This document shows positions 27,219 to 35,090 of a stretch of 64,000 bases of DNA, piece after piece. The position numbers and the translations under genes were made by a program. The notes under the pieces are model-generated. The model ran no database searches, was not told the DNA's origin, and was given only the letters and a program-made list of their open reading frames with translations. Each line of letters begins with the position of its first letter. Positions within the stretch are counted from its first letter, which is position 1. The DNA is from Alphaproteobacteria bacterium (GTDB taxonomy: Bacteria; Pseudomonadota; Alphaproteobacteria; Rhodobacterales; Rhodobacteraceae): positions 62,001 to 126,000 of the forward strand of contig JAUHZO010000008.1 in the NCBI GenBank assembly GCA_030425925.1, given 5' to 3'.

Positions 27219-27748
27219 GCGGGCCTGCGGCGCATATCTGCGCTGCCCTGCGCCCTGCCACGGCAGGCGACACCCCCGGGATCGACGCGCTGCTGGACGC
27301 GGCGTTTCAGGACTATGCCCGCGCCCTGGGCAAGGACCGGCCCGGCCCTTTCGACGCATTGGCCGGGGCTGTCGCGCAGGGCGACGTGCATGTGCTGGCC
27401 AGCGGCGATACCGTTCTGGGGTTGATCCACATGCAGGCGGGCGACACGCCCGACACCGCCGTGCTGGCGCATCTCGCCGTTGCCCCCGTGGCGCAGGGGC
27501 TGGGGCTGGGCGCGGGCCTGCTGGTGGCGGCGGAAACCCGGGCCTTGCGGCTTGGGGCCGGGCGGCTGACGCTCTGGACGCTGGCCACCCTGCCCGCGCT
27601 GGTGGGGTTCTACAGCCGGCAGGGCTATGTCGTGACCGCGGTCGGCCCGCCGCCCTGCGGCAAGGACAGCCATCCGCGCGTCTTTCTTGAAAAACGCCTG
27701 TCGCGCGCTCTGGACAGGCCGCCGGCAACGGCGTATGCCGTCGCATAG
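27215..27748 (+). CDS. GNAT-family acetyltransferase coupled to the phosphonate importer
   Basis: This 177-residue GNAT has the strand-loop LAVAPVAQGLGLGAGLL for acetyl-CoA and ALVGFYSRQGY near the end. It overlaps the DppF-like gene (ATGA) and lies 50 bases before phnW. PhnO, a known GNAT, acetylates aminoalkylphosphonates, so this protein might act on 2-aminoethylphosphonate or analogues. That role is inferred from position; the sequence resembles generic GNATs more than anything specific. Confidence 0.82.
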   Translation: MSGPAAHICAALRPATAGDTPGIDALLDAAFQDYARALGKDRPGPFDALAGAVAQGDVHVLASGDTVLGLIHMQAGDTPDTAVLAHLAVAPVAQGLGLGAGLLVAAETRALRLGAGRLTLWTLATLPALVGFYSRQGYVVTAVGPPPCGKDSHPRVFLEKRLSRALDRPPATAYAVA

Positions 27749-27763
27749 CTCGAAGCTATTTTA
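27745..27763 (+). promoter_or_regulatory. LysR-type dyad upstream of phnW
   Basis: ATAGCT-CGA-AGCTAT (27745-27759) followed by TTTA matches the dyad at 20635-20649 in its outer ATAG/CTAT, three-base centre and trailing Ts. It overlaps the end of the GNAT gene and lies about 40 bases before phnW. It could instead be a weak terminator because of the T-rich tail. Confidence 0.55.
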
Positions 27764-27798
27764 TTCGCCACCTCATAGCCAAGAAGAATGCCCCGCCG

Positions 27799-28977
27799 AT
27801 GACCACCCCCCTGCCCGCCCCGCATTCCGGAGAGCCCTATCTGCTCACCCCCGGCCCGCTGACCACCTCGCGCGCGGTCAAGGAGGCGATGCTGCGCGAC
27901 TGGGGCAGTTGGGATGGCGATTTCCGCGCCATGACTGCCGAGATGCGGGCGCGCCTGCTGGCGCTTCTGGGGACCGGGGCCGAAGGCTATGACTGCGTGC
28001 CGCTGCAGGGCAGCGGTTCCTACGTGGTCGAGGCGATGCTGGGCAGCTTCGTGCCGCGCGACGGCCACGTGCTGGTGCTGTGCAACGGCGCCTATGGCAA
28101 ACGGGCGGTGGAGACGCTGCGCTATCTGGGCCGGGCCTGCAGCGTGATCGACAAGGGGGATTACCTGCCGCCCCGCGGGCCCGAGGTGACCGCCGCGCTG
28201 GCCGCCGATCCCGCGATCACCCATGTGCTGGCCGTGCATTGCGAAACCTCGTCCGGCATCCTGAACCCGCTGCAGGAAATCGCCGATGCCACCGCCGCGG
28301 CGGGGCGCAAGCTTCTGGTGGATTCCATGTCGGCCTTCGGCGCGGTCCCGCTGGAGCCCTCGGTGACCCCCTTCCAGGCCATGGTGAGTTCGGCCAACAA
28401 GTGCATCGAAGGCGTGCCCGGCTTCGGCTTTGTCATCGCCGAGACCCCGGCGCTGGAGGCGGCCGCCGGCAACAGCCCGTCGCTGAGCCTGGATGTGCAC
28501 GCGCAATGGGCCACGCTGCAGCGCACCGGCCAGTGGCGGTTCACCCCGCCCACCCATGTGGTCGCCGCCTTCCTCGAAGCGCTGCGCGCGCATGAGGCCG
28601 AAGGCGGGGTTGCCGCCCGCGGGGCGCGTTATCTGGCCAACCGCCAGACCCTGGTGGCGGGCATGCGGGGGCTGGGCTTTGTCACGCTGCTGCAGGATGC
28701 CTGGCTTTCGCCCATCATCACCACCTTCTTCTGCCCCGCCGACCCGCGCTTTGGCTTTGACGGGTTCTATGACCGGATGAAGGCACGCGGCTTCATCCTG
28801 TATCCGGGCAAGCTGACCCGCGCCGAAAGCTTCCGCATCGGTCATATCGGGCAGGTGGACGCAGGCGTGATGCAGGCGGTGGTGGACAACGTGGCCGAGG
28901 TGCTGGACGAGATGGGCGTGCAGAGCGCCGCGCCCTCGGCCGCGGACCTTGCCGAACGACAGACCGAGGCCGCCTGA
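27799..28977 (+). CDS. phnW: 2-Aminoethylphosphonate:pyruvate transaminase
   Basis: This 392-residue class V PLP aminotransferase turns 2-aminoethylphosphonate and pyruvate into phosphonoacetaldehyde and alanine. The N-terminal LLTPGPLTTS and the PLP lysine Lys201 in SSANKCIEGVPGFGF are classic PhnW features, as is the length. It is followed 25 bases later by phnX, giving the complete two-step route to acetaldehyde and phosphate. The pathway typically serves as a phosphorus, carbon or nitrogen source in marine bacteria. Confidence 0.95.
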   Translation: MTTPLPAPHSGEPYLLTPGPLTTSRAVKEAMLRDWGSWDGDFRAMTAEMRARLLALLGTGAEGYDCVPLQGSGSYVVEAMLGSFVPRDGHVLVLCNGAYGKRAVETLRYLGRACSVIDKGDYLPPRGPEVTAALAADPAITHVLAVHCETSSGILNPLQEIADATAAAGRKLLVDSMSAFGAVPLEPSVTPFQAMVSSANKCIEGVPGFGFVIAETPALEAAAGNSPSLSLDVHAQWATLQRTGQWRFTPPTHVVAAFLEALRAHEAEGGVAARGARYLANRQTLVAGMRGLGFVTLLQDAWLSPIITTFFCPADPRFGFDGFYDRMKARGFILYPGKLTRAESFRIGHIGQVDAGVMQAVVDNVAEVLDEMGVQSAAPSAADLAERQTEAA

Positions 28978-29002
28978 ACGGCCCGCAGGAAAGGACAGAC
29001 TG

Positions 29003-29788
29003 ATGAGCAAGTTCAAGGCCGCCGTGTTCGACTGGGCCGGCACCATGGTGGATTTCGGATCGTTCGCCCCCATGGGCGTCTTCGTCAAGGCGTTCGAACG
29101 GTTCGGCATCGAGGCCAGCATCGAACAGGCCCGTGCGCCGATGGGATCGCCGAAATGGGATCATATCCGCGCGATGATGGACATGGAGCCCATCGCCGCG
29201 CAATGGGAGGCCCGGCACGGCGCGCGCCCGACGGATGCGGATGTGGACAAGGTCTACGAGGTCTTCGTGCCGATGAACGAAGAGGTGGCCGCCGACTATG
29301 CCGATCTTGTCCCCGGCGGCAAGGAGGCGGTGGACGCACTGCGCGCCATGGGCCTCCGGATCGGCTCCACCACCGGCTATACCCGTTCCATCATGGAGCG
29401 GGTGCTGCCCGTGGCGTCGGCGCAGGGCTATGCGCCGGACAACCTCGTCTGTTCCGACGATCTGCCCGAAGGCCGCCCCGGTCCGCTGGGGATGTACAAG
29501 TGCTTTGTCGATCTGGTCGCCTATCCGCCACAGGCCGTCATCAAGGTGGACGACACCGAACCGGGCATCCTCGAAGGCAAGGCGGCCGGCTGCGTGACGG
29601 TGGGCGTGGCCCTGTCGGGCAATGCCGTGGGCAAGACGCCCGAGGCGCTTGCCGCCCTGTCCGAGGACGAGATCGAGGCGCTGCGCGCCCATGCCACGCG
29701 GATCCTGAAGGCCGCGGGGGCCGATCACGTGATCGACACGGTGGCGGATCTGCCCGACCTGGTGCGCCGCCTCGACGCCGAGGGCTAA
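29003..29788 (+). CDS. phnX: Phosphonoacetaldehyde hydrolase
   Basis: This 261-residue HAD-superfamily enzyme cleaves the C-P bond of phosphonoacetaldehyde to acetaldehyde and phosphate. The nucleophile Asp10 lies in FDWAGTMVD. The Schiff-base lysine is Lys51 in MGSPKWDHIRAM, matching Lys53 of the Bacillus enzyme. The later metal motif is KVDDTEPG. The start is the ATG at 29003, with AGGAAAGG upstream. It lies between phnW and the hydrolase gene. Confidence 0.95.
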   Translation: MSKFKAAVFDWAGTMVDFGSFAPMGVFVKAFERFGIEASIEQARAPMGSPKWDHIRAMMDMEPIAAQWEARHGARPTDADVDKVYEVFVPMNEEVAADYADLVPGGKEAVDALRAMGLRIGSTTGYTRSIMERVLPVASAQGYAPDNLVCSDDLPEGRPGPLGMYKCFVDLVAYPPQAVIKVDDTEPGILEGKAAGCVTVGVALSGNAVGKTPEALAALSEDEIEALRAHATRILKAAGADHVIDTVADLPDLVRRLDAEG

Positions 29789-29794
29789 GGTGCC

Positions 29795-31243
29795 ATGAGC
29801 CCGGTCCGCCCGCCCCGCAACCTGCTGTTCGTGGTGATCGACCAGTTCCGCGCGGACCTGCTCTGGGGGCCGCTGTCGCTGGCGGTGGCGCTGCCCAACC
29901 TGCGGCGGCTGGCGGGCGAATCCGTCTGTTTTCGCAACCACCATACCGTGGCGGTGCCGTGCGGGCCGTCGCGGGCAAGCCTGTTGACCGGGCTTTATGC
30001 CATGACGCACCGTGCGGTGCACAATGGCAGCCCGCTGCCCGACCACCTGCCCAACCTCGCCACCGCCCTGCGCTCAGCCGGGCGCGAGTTGCTGCTGTTC
30101 GGCTATACCGACATCCAGCCCGATCCCACGCGGCTTGCGTCCGACGATCCGGCGCGGCGGTCCTACACCCAGCCGATCCGCGGCATCACCGAGGTGCAGG
30201 AGATGCGCGACGAGGCCTGGGCCTGGCTCGCCCATCTGCGTGCCCGCGGCTATGACGTGCCCGACGCCGAAAGCGCCGATTTCGACCGTCTGTACCGCCC
30301 CGTCACCGGCGACCTGGGCGGCCCGGCGCTATATGCCGCCGAGGACAGCGACACCGCCTTCCTGACCGACCGCACGCTGGGGCAGCTGGATGTGCGCAAG
30401 GCCCGGCCCTGGGCGGCGCTGGTCACCTATATCCGGCCGCACCCGCCCTTTGTGGCCCCCGCACCCTGGCACGCCATGGCCGATCCTTCGGGCCTGCCTG
30501 CCCCGGCGGTCGCCGGGTTCGATCATCCGTTCTTCGACGCGTTCCACGCAGCCCCCGCCGGTCAGGGGATGTTCTGGGGCTTTGACGGCGACATGCGCGG
30601 GCTTGGCGCGCGCGACACCGCGCTGTGCCGCGCGGCCTATCTGGGGCTGGCGGCCGAGGTCGACCACCATGTGGGCCGTCTGCTGGACTGGATCGACGAC
30701 AGCGGCCAGGCCGACGACACGCTGGTGGTGCTGACCGCCGATCATGGCGAGATGCTGGGCGACCTGGGGCTCTGGGGCAAGCAGGTGCCGTTCCGCGCCG
30801 CCAGCCATGTGCCGCTGATGATCCGCGCGCCGGGGCGCCCGACCGCCACGGTGACGACCCCCACCCGGTCCATCGACCTTGCGCCGACGCTGCTCAGGGC
30901 GCTGGAGGCCCCGGTGCCGGTGACGATGAGCGGGGTCGATCTGCTGTCGCGCGAGACCGGGCCCGGGCTGGCCATGGTCGAGCTGGAACTGGGCGAACCG
31001 GGGGGAACCGGGCGGTTCGAGACGACATGGCAGCACCCGCCCGAGGCCTGCCGCGCCGTGGCGCTGGAGACCGGGACGCGGCGTCTGGTGCATTTCGCCT
31101 CGGGCCACGCGCCGCTTCTGTTCGACACCGAGGCCGATCCCGGTAACACCACCGACATCGCCGCGGCCGAGCCGGACATGGTGCAGCGGATGACCGCGCA
31201 ATTGCTGAACCACCGGATGCAGGGCGCGGCGCGCCTGTTCTGA
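29795..31243 (+). CDS. Formylglycine-dependent hydrolase, probable phosphonate monoester hydrolase
   Basis: This 482-residue alkaline-phosphatase-superfamily enzyme has the sulfatase signature CGPSR (Cys56-Arg60) for conversion to formylglycine. Metal ligands include Asp16 (VVIDQFRAD) and TADHGEM. There is no signal peptide, so it acts in the cytoplasm. It follows phnX by six bases. The best-fitting relatives are the phosphonate monoester hydrolases of Rhizobium and Burkholderia, rather than arylsulfatases. It could release 2-aminoethylphosphonate from its monoesters. A sulfatase function cannot be excluded. Confidence 0.85.
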   Translation: MSPVRPPRNLLFVVIDQFRADLLWGPLSLAVALPNLRRLAGESVCFRNHHTVAVPCGPSRASLLTGLYAMTHRAVHNGSPLPDHLPNLATALRSAGRELLLFGYTDIQPDPTRLASDDPARRSYTQPIRGITEVQEMRDEAWAWLAHLRARGYDVPDAESADFDRLYRPVTGDLGGPALYAAEDSDTAFLTDRTLGQLDVRKARPWAALVTYIRPHPPFVAPAPWHAMADPSGLPAPAVAGFDHPFFDAFHAAPAGQGMFWGFDGDMRGLGARDTALCRAAYLGLAAEVDHHVGRLLDWIDDSGQADDTLVVLTADHGEMLGDLGLWGKQVPFRAASHVPLMIRAPGRPTATVTTPTRSIDLAPTLLRALEAPVPVTMSGVDLLSRETGPGLAMVELELGEPGGTGRFETTWQHPPEACRAVALETGTRRLVHFASGHAPLLFDTEADPGNTTDIAAAEPDMVQRMTAQLLNHRMQGAARLF

Positions 31244-31329
31244 CGCCTGAGCGTCGCGAACGGGCTTGCGCATCCCCTCCGCCGCGGCGCAGCCTGCCCC
31301 CGTCAGACACCCCAGCCACGGAGCCGCCC

Positions 31330-32094
31330 ATGACATCCCAGACCGTGCTCATCACCGCAGGCGCCGCCGGGATCGGTCGCGCCATGGCCGAGGCCTTTGC
31401 CGCCGGGGGTGCCGATGTCTGGGTGACGGATATCGACGATGCCGCGCTGGACACCTGCCCGTCCGACTGGCGGCGCAGCCGGGTCGATGTGGCCGATCCC
31501 GCCGCCATGGCGGCGCTCTTTGCCGAGGTCGAGACCGCCTGGGGCGGGCTGGACACGCTTTGCGCCAATGCCGGGACGGCGGGCGAAACCGCTCTGATCG
31601 AGGAGCAGGACCTTGCCGCCTTCCAGCGCTGCCTGATGGTCAATCTGGGCGGCGCGATGCTGGCCGCGCAGGGCGCGCTGCCGCTGATGAAACGCGCGGG
31701 ACGCGGCTGCATCCTGTTCACCAGTTCCACCTCGGGCCTGTACGGCATCCCCTACCGCTCGCCCTATGTAGCGGCGAAATGGGCGATCAACGGTCTGATG
31801 AAGACGGTGGCGATGGAGGCGGGCCCCTTCGGCATCCGCGCCAACGCACTGGCACCGGGCTGTGTCGAAGGGCCCCGCATCGAGGGCGTGATCGCCCGCG
31901 AGGCCGCCGCCAAGGGCACCACGCCCGAAACCATCCGCGCCGCCTATATGGGCGGGTCGTCGATCCACGCCTTTGCCCGGCCCGAGGATATCGCGGCGAT
32001 GGCGGTGTTCCTGGCCTCGCCCGCGGGGCGGCATGTCTCGGGCCAGGTGGTGGCCATCGACGGGCACACCGAAAACCCCGATCCCAAGGTCTGA
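31330..32094 (+). CDS. SDR-family oxidoreductase
   Basis: This 254-residue short-chain dehydrogenase has the cofactor motif AGAAGIG near the N-terminus, ANAG, the catalytic Ser in TSSTSG, and Tyr-X3-Lys in YVAAKW. Asp at the end of the second strand (VTDID) suggests NAD(H). It stands alone between the phosphonate genes (86-base gap) and the convergent minus-strand operon. It may belong to either regulon. The substrate is unknown. Confidence 0.88.
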   Translation: MTSQTVLITAGAAGIGRAMAEAFAAGGADVWVTDIDDAALDTCPSDWRRSRVDVADPAAMAALFAEVETAWGGLDTLCANAGTAGETALIEEQDLAAFQRCLMVNLGGAMLAAQGALPLMKRAGRGCILFTSSTSGLYGIPYRSPYVAAKWAINGLMKTVAMEAGPFGIRANALAPGCVEGPRIEGVIAREAAAKGTTPETIRAAYMGGSSIHAFARPEDIAAMAVFLASPAGRHVSGQVVAIDGHTENPDPKV

Positions 32095-32102
32095 GCGCTC
32101 AG
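32091..32102. terminator. Perfect palindrome containing two convergent stop codons
   Basis: CTGAGCGCTCAG at 32091-32102 is a perfect 12-base palindrome. It holds the SDR TGA (32092-32094) and the NTF2-like gene's stop on the other strand (32099-32101). It is the most compact of three such junctions in the window. Confidence 0.5.
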
Positions 32103-33112
32103 TCCTCGGGCCCCAACCCCATCCGGCCCAGCACGTCGAGCCCCTGCTGGTTCCAGAAATGCAGCAGGTCGATGAAGATCCAGTTCTCGGCCAGCTTGTC
32201 GCCTTCGCGCCGGTAGATGTCGATCACCCGCATGTCGCCGGGCTTGCCGGTGGCGGGCATGCCCATGAAGCCGCCGCTGGGCGTCAGCGTCAGGTTGGGC
32301 CAGCCGAAAAAGCCGCCGTAATGGCCTTCGGCCAGGCGGCAGACATGGCCGTTGAACAGCCGGTCGGCAAAGCCCGCACGAAACGGCCCGGCATGCTGCT
32401 GGCCGTAGCGTTCGATCGTGTAGGTCGCCCCGATGCCCGCAGGCCCCCACCACAGCATGTCGTCGGTCCAGCTGCGCGCCAGCTCTTCGCTCAGCCCCGC
32501 GGGCGTGCGGCCTTTCCAGTCGCGGATATCGGCGATCATGGCATTGATCGCCGTCAGCGTCTTTTCGCCCTCGGCCGGGTCCTGCGGGTCAAGGCACAGC
32601 CCGTCATGCGTCATTGGCCCCGGTTGCACCAGATGTGCCCCGGTCTGCGGTGGGAAAGGGTTGAGACCGGCCTGCATCATCAGATGCGGGATGTCGAAGA
32701 ACATGGCGGTTTCGGTGATCCTGTCGCCTTCGACCTTGTTGAATTCGCAATAGCGCAGCATCGCGATCTTGCGCGTGGGCGGAATGCCCAGCCAGGGCGC
32801 ATCATGCAGCCCCATGAGATGCCCCATGGAGACCACCCAGACCGCGCCCGCCGCGTCCAGTGTGTTCCGCCCGGCGATGAAGATGTCCTGCCGCCGTTGC
32901 AGCGCGGTCAGCGCCCGGCGCAGCGGTGCCCAGAACCGCGCCGCCACCTCCTGACCCGAGGTCAGTTCATGGAACGGATGACAGCCGCGCCAAAGATAGT
33001 CGGGGGCGATGTACTGCGTCATCACCGGCCCCAGCGCCTCGGGCGATGCCCCGTCCAGCGCGGCATAGTAGGCGCGCACCAGCGATTTGGCGCCTTGCAG
33101 ATCGTTGCTCAT
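32099..33112 (-). CDS. Two-domain NTF2/SnoaL-like protein
   Basis: This 337-residue protein appears to be two fused NTF2/SnoaL-like domains (about residues 5-165 and 185-330). Its motifs CHPF, GPMTHDGL, WWGPAGIG, WPNLTLT and FIDLLHFW recur in the same order in the protein at 39520-40563. Such domains can be hydratases, isomerases, cyclases or binding proteins; no catalytic set can be assigned here. It is the last gene of the minus-strand transport operon, nine bases after the second permease. Confidence 0.78.
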   Translation of the reverse strand: MSNDLQGAKSLVRAYYAALDGASPEALGPVMTQYIAPDYLWRGCHPFHELTSGQEVAARFWAPLRRALTALQRRQDIFIAGRNTLDAAGAVWVVSMGHLMGLHDAPWLGIPPTRKIAMLRYCEFNKVEGDRITETAMFFDIPHLMMQAGLNPFPPQTGAHLVQPGPMTHDGLCLDPQDPAEGEKTLTAINAMIADIRDWKGRTPAGLSEELARSWTDDMLWWGPAGIGATYTIERYGQQHAGPFRAGFADRLFNGHVCRLAEGHYGGFFGWPNLTLTPSGGFMGMPATGKPGDMRVIDIYRREGDKLAENWIFIDLLHFWNQQGLDVLGRMGLGPED

Positions 33113-33121
33113 GACGTTGCC

Positions 33122-34003
33122 TCAGCCCTTGACCGCACCCGCGGTCAGACCGGACACGATCTGGCGCTGGAAGAACATCACCATCACGAAAAGCGGCGCG
33201 GTCACCGAAACCACCGCGGCCACGGCGAACATGACGTTGCCCTTGGTCTGCGTGGTGCCCAGGAAGCTGGCAATCTTGGGAATCATGGTCTGGTTTTCCT
33301 TGGACAGGATCATCGCGGTCACGGCGAAATCGTTATAGGCCAGCAGGAAGCTGAACAGCCCCGTGGTGATCACGCCGGGCCACATGACCGGGATGATCAC
33401 GTGCCGGAAGGCCTGAAACCGGGTGCAGCCGTCGACCATGGCGCTTTCGTCCAGATCCTTGGGAATGTTCTTGAAAAACGAATGCAGCATCCACAGCGTG
33501 AACGGCTGGTTGATCGCCACAAGCACGATCACCGCTGTGGACAGATGCCCCCACAGGTTCCACTGGAAGAACACAGGCAGATAGCCCGACACCAGCGTGA
33601 TCGGCGGCAGGGCCCGGAAGATCAGTGCGATGATCAGGAACCAGAAGGCATAGCGGTAGGTGGAGCGCGACAGCGCGTAGCCGCCCAAAGTGCCGAAGGT
33701 GAGCGAGATCGTCACCACAAAGAGGCAGACCAGCGTCGAGTTGAGTGCCGCGCGCCAGAACTCTTCCTGGATCCACGCGCCTTCGTAGCCCTGCCCGGTG
33801 AACGCGCCGCCGGTTTCGACCTGCGTCAGCTCTCCGGTGATGGCCCAGGCCCAGTTGGCCTTGGAGAAGAAATCCCCCTCTACCTTGAACGAGCCCCAGA
33901 GCGTCCACAGGAACGGGAACGCGGCGAGGATCATCCACAGGGTCAGGAACCCCACGGTGAAGAGCTTCAGCGATAGCGGTTTTTCCTGTGCCTTGACGGA
34001 CAT
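33122..34003 (-). CDS. Sugar-type ABC transporter permease (MalG-like)
   Basis: This 293-residue membrane protein has about six helices and the EAA loop (DESAMVDGCTRFQAFRHVIIPVMWPG) of CUT1 transporters. N-terminal KPLSLKLFTVGFLTLWMI begins helix one. A periplasmic loop of about 60 residues follows. It starts four bases after the MalF-like stop. With the other permease it forms the channel; the matching ATPase is encoded divergently at 36582. Confidence 0.92.
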   Translation of the reverse strand: MSVKAQEKPLSLKLFTVGFLTLWMILAAFPFLWTLWGSFKVEGDFFSKANWAWAITGELTQVETGGAFTGQGYEGAWIQEEFWRAALNSTLVCLFVVTISLTFGTLGGYALSRSTYRYAFWFLIIALIFRALPPITLVSGYLPVFFQWNLWGHLSTAVIVLVAINQPFTLWMLHSFFKNIPKDLDESAMVDGCTRFQAFRHVIIPVMWPGVITTGLFSFLLAYNDFAVTAMILSKENQTMIPKIASFLGTTQTKGNVMFAVAAVVSVTAPLFVMVMFFQRQIVSGLTAGAVKG

Positions 34004-34007
34004 CGCG

Positions 34008-35030
34008 TCACCTCTTTCCGAAATCGCGCCAGGTGCGCACCAGCACCGGCGACAGAAGGATCGCCACGCCGATCACCGTCAGCACGGATGTGGCCGCGGC
34101 CGAATTCAGCTGCCGCGTCTCGCCGCCCAGATCGTTGTAGATCGCCCAGCTGAGCGAGGTCGCATGCGCCGAGGCGTTGAAACTGACGATGGGTTCGAAC
34201 ACGCGGAAATTGTCCATCAGCTGGATCAGGGCGATGAAGGTGGTCAGCGGCATCAGATGCGGCAGCACCACGTAGCGCACCCGCTGCCAGCGCGTCGCAC
34301 CGTCGATCATCGCCGATTCCAGCGTGTCCTTGTTCACGGTCTGCAGGCCGGCATAGTAGACGATGAAGGCGAACGGGGCCGAATGCCAGACGCCGTAGAC
34401 CATCAGCATCGTCCACATCAGCGGCGTCGAGGCCTTGACCGACAGGTCGGGATCGCCAACGACCCATTGCAGGCCGGTGCCCAGGATGCCGCGGGCATCC
34501 ACCATCCAGAACAGGATCAGCGAGCCCACCAGCGGTGTGATGATCATCGGCAGGAGCGAGAAGAAGATGAGCGGGCCGCGGATCATCTTGACCGCGCTGT
34601 TGACGGCGACAGCGATCATGAAGCCCACGATGATCGTCAGCGGCGTGACGATGGCGGTATAGGCCAGCGTGAAGGACATCGCCTTGTAGAATGGCAGGTT
34701 CACGATGCGGCCGGCGAAATCGCCCAGCCCGTCCGAGGCACGCCAGGCCGCCGCCAGCTCGCCCGTGGCCAGGTGGTTGCGGTCAAGATAGGTCTTCAGC
34801 CCGCCGAACTGGCCCAACGGCTGTTCGCGCCGCAATGCCTCGGTCGCCTCCTGGTCCACCATGGTGGCTTCGGTACAGCCAAACGGGCCGCAGTTTTCCA
34901 CGGTGATCAGCACCTGGTCATGCGCCACGAACAGCGACTGAACGGTGATCGAGATCAGCGGAAAGAAGATGAAAAGCAGCATCGCCAGCGAAGACGGCAG
35001 GACGAACCAGAGGAATGTCTTGTGCTTCAT
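34008..35030 (-). CDS. Sugar-type ABC transporter permease (MalF-like)
   Basis: This 340-residue permease has the EAA loop ESAMIDGATRWQRVRYVVLPHL. A long first periplasmic loop (about residues 30-125, with Cys47 and Cys52 in ENCGPFGC) replaces the shorter loop of common relatives. It follows the binding-protein gene after a 60-base gap with a strong stem-loop. Confidence 0.92.
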   Translation of the reverse strand: MKHKTFLWFVLPSSLAMLLFIFFPLISITVQSLFVAHDQVLITVENCGPFGCTEATMVDQEATEALRREQPLGQFGGLKTYLDRNHLATGELAAAWRASDGLGDFAGRIVNLPFYKAMSFTLAYTAIVTPLTIIVGFMIAVAVNSAVKMIRGPLIFFSLLPMIITPLVGSLILFWMVDARGILGTGLQWVVGDPDLSVKASTPLMWTMLMVYGVWHSAPFAFIVYYAGLQTVNKDTLESAMIDGATRWQRVRYVVLPHLMPLTTFIALIQLMDNFRVFEPIVSFNASAHATSLSWAIYNDLGGETRQLNSAAATSVLTVIGVAILLSPVLVRTWRDFGKR

Positions 35031-35056
35031 GTCGGGTCTCCGTCAGGCGGGGGGAC

Positions 35057-35081
35057 GAAGGGGGCGCGCGCCGCCCCCTTC
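35057..35081. promoter_or_regulatory. Stem-loop between binding-protein and permease genes
   Basis: GAAGGGGGCG (35057-35066), loop CGCGC and CGCCCCCTTC (35072-35081) form a perfect 10-bp stem right after the binding-protein stop on the minus strand. It probably limits read-through to the permease genes. Confidence 0.65.
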
Positions 35082-35090
35082 ACATGGCAG

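Noticed and set aside
29795-31243. Ordinary arylsulfatase
   Set aside because: It has the CGPSR motif but no signal peptide and directly follows phnX. A phosphonate ester hydrolase is more likely, though not proven.
31973-33976. A 667-codon plus-strand frame
   Set aside because: It is antisense to the NTF2-like and permease genes and is rich in His, Arg and Gln, as shadow frames are.
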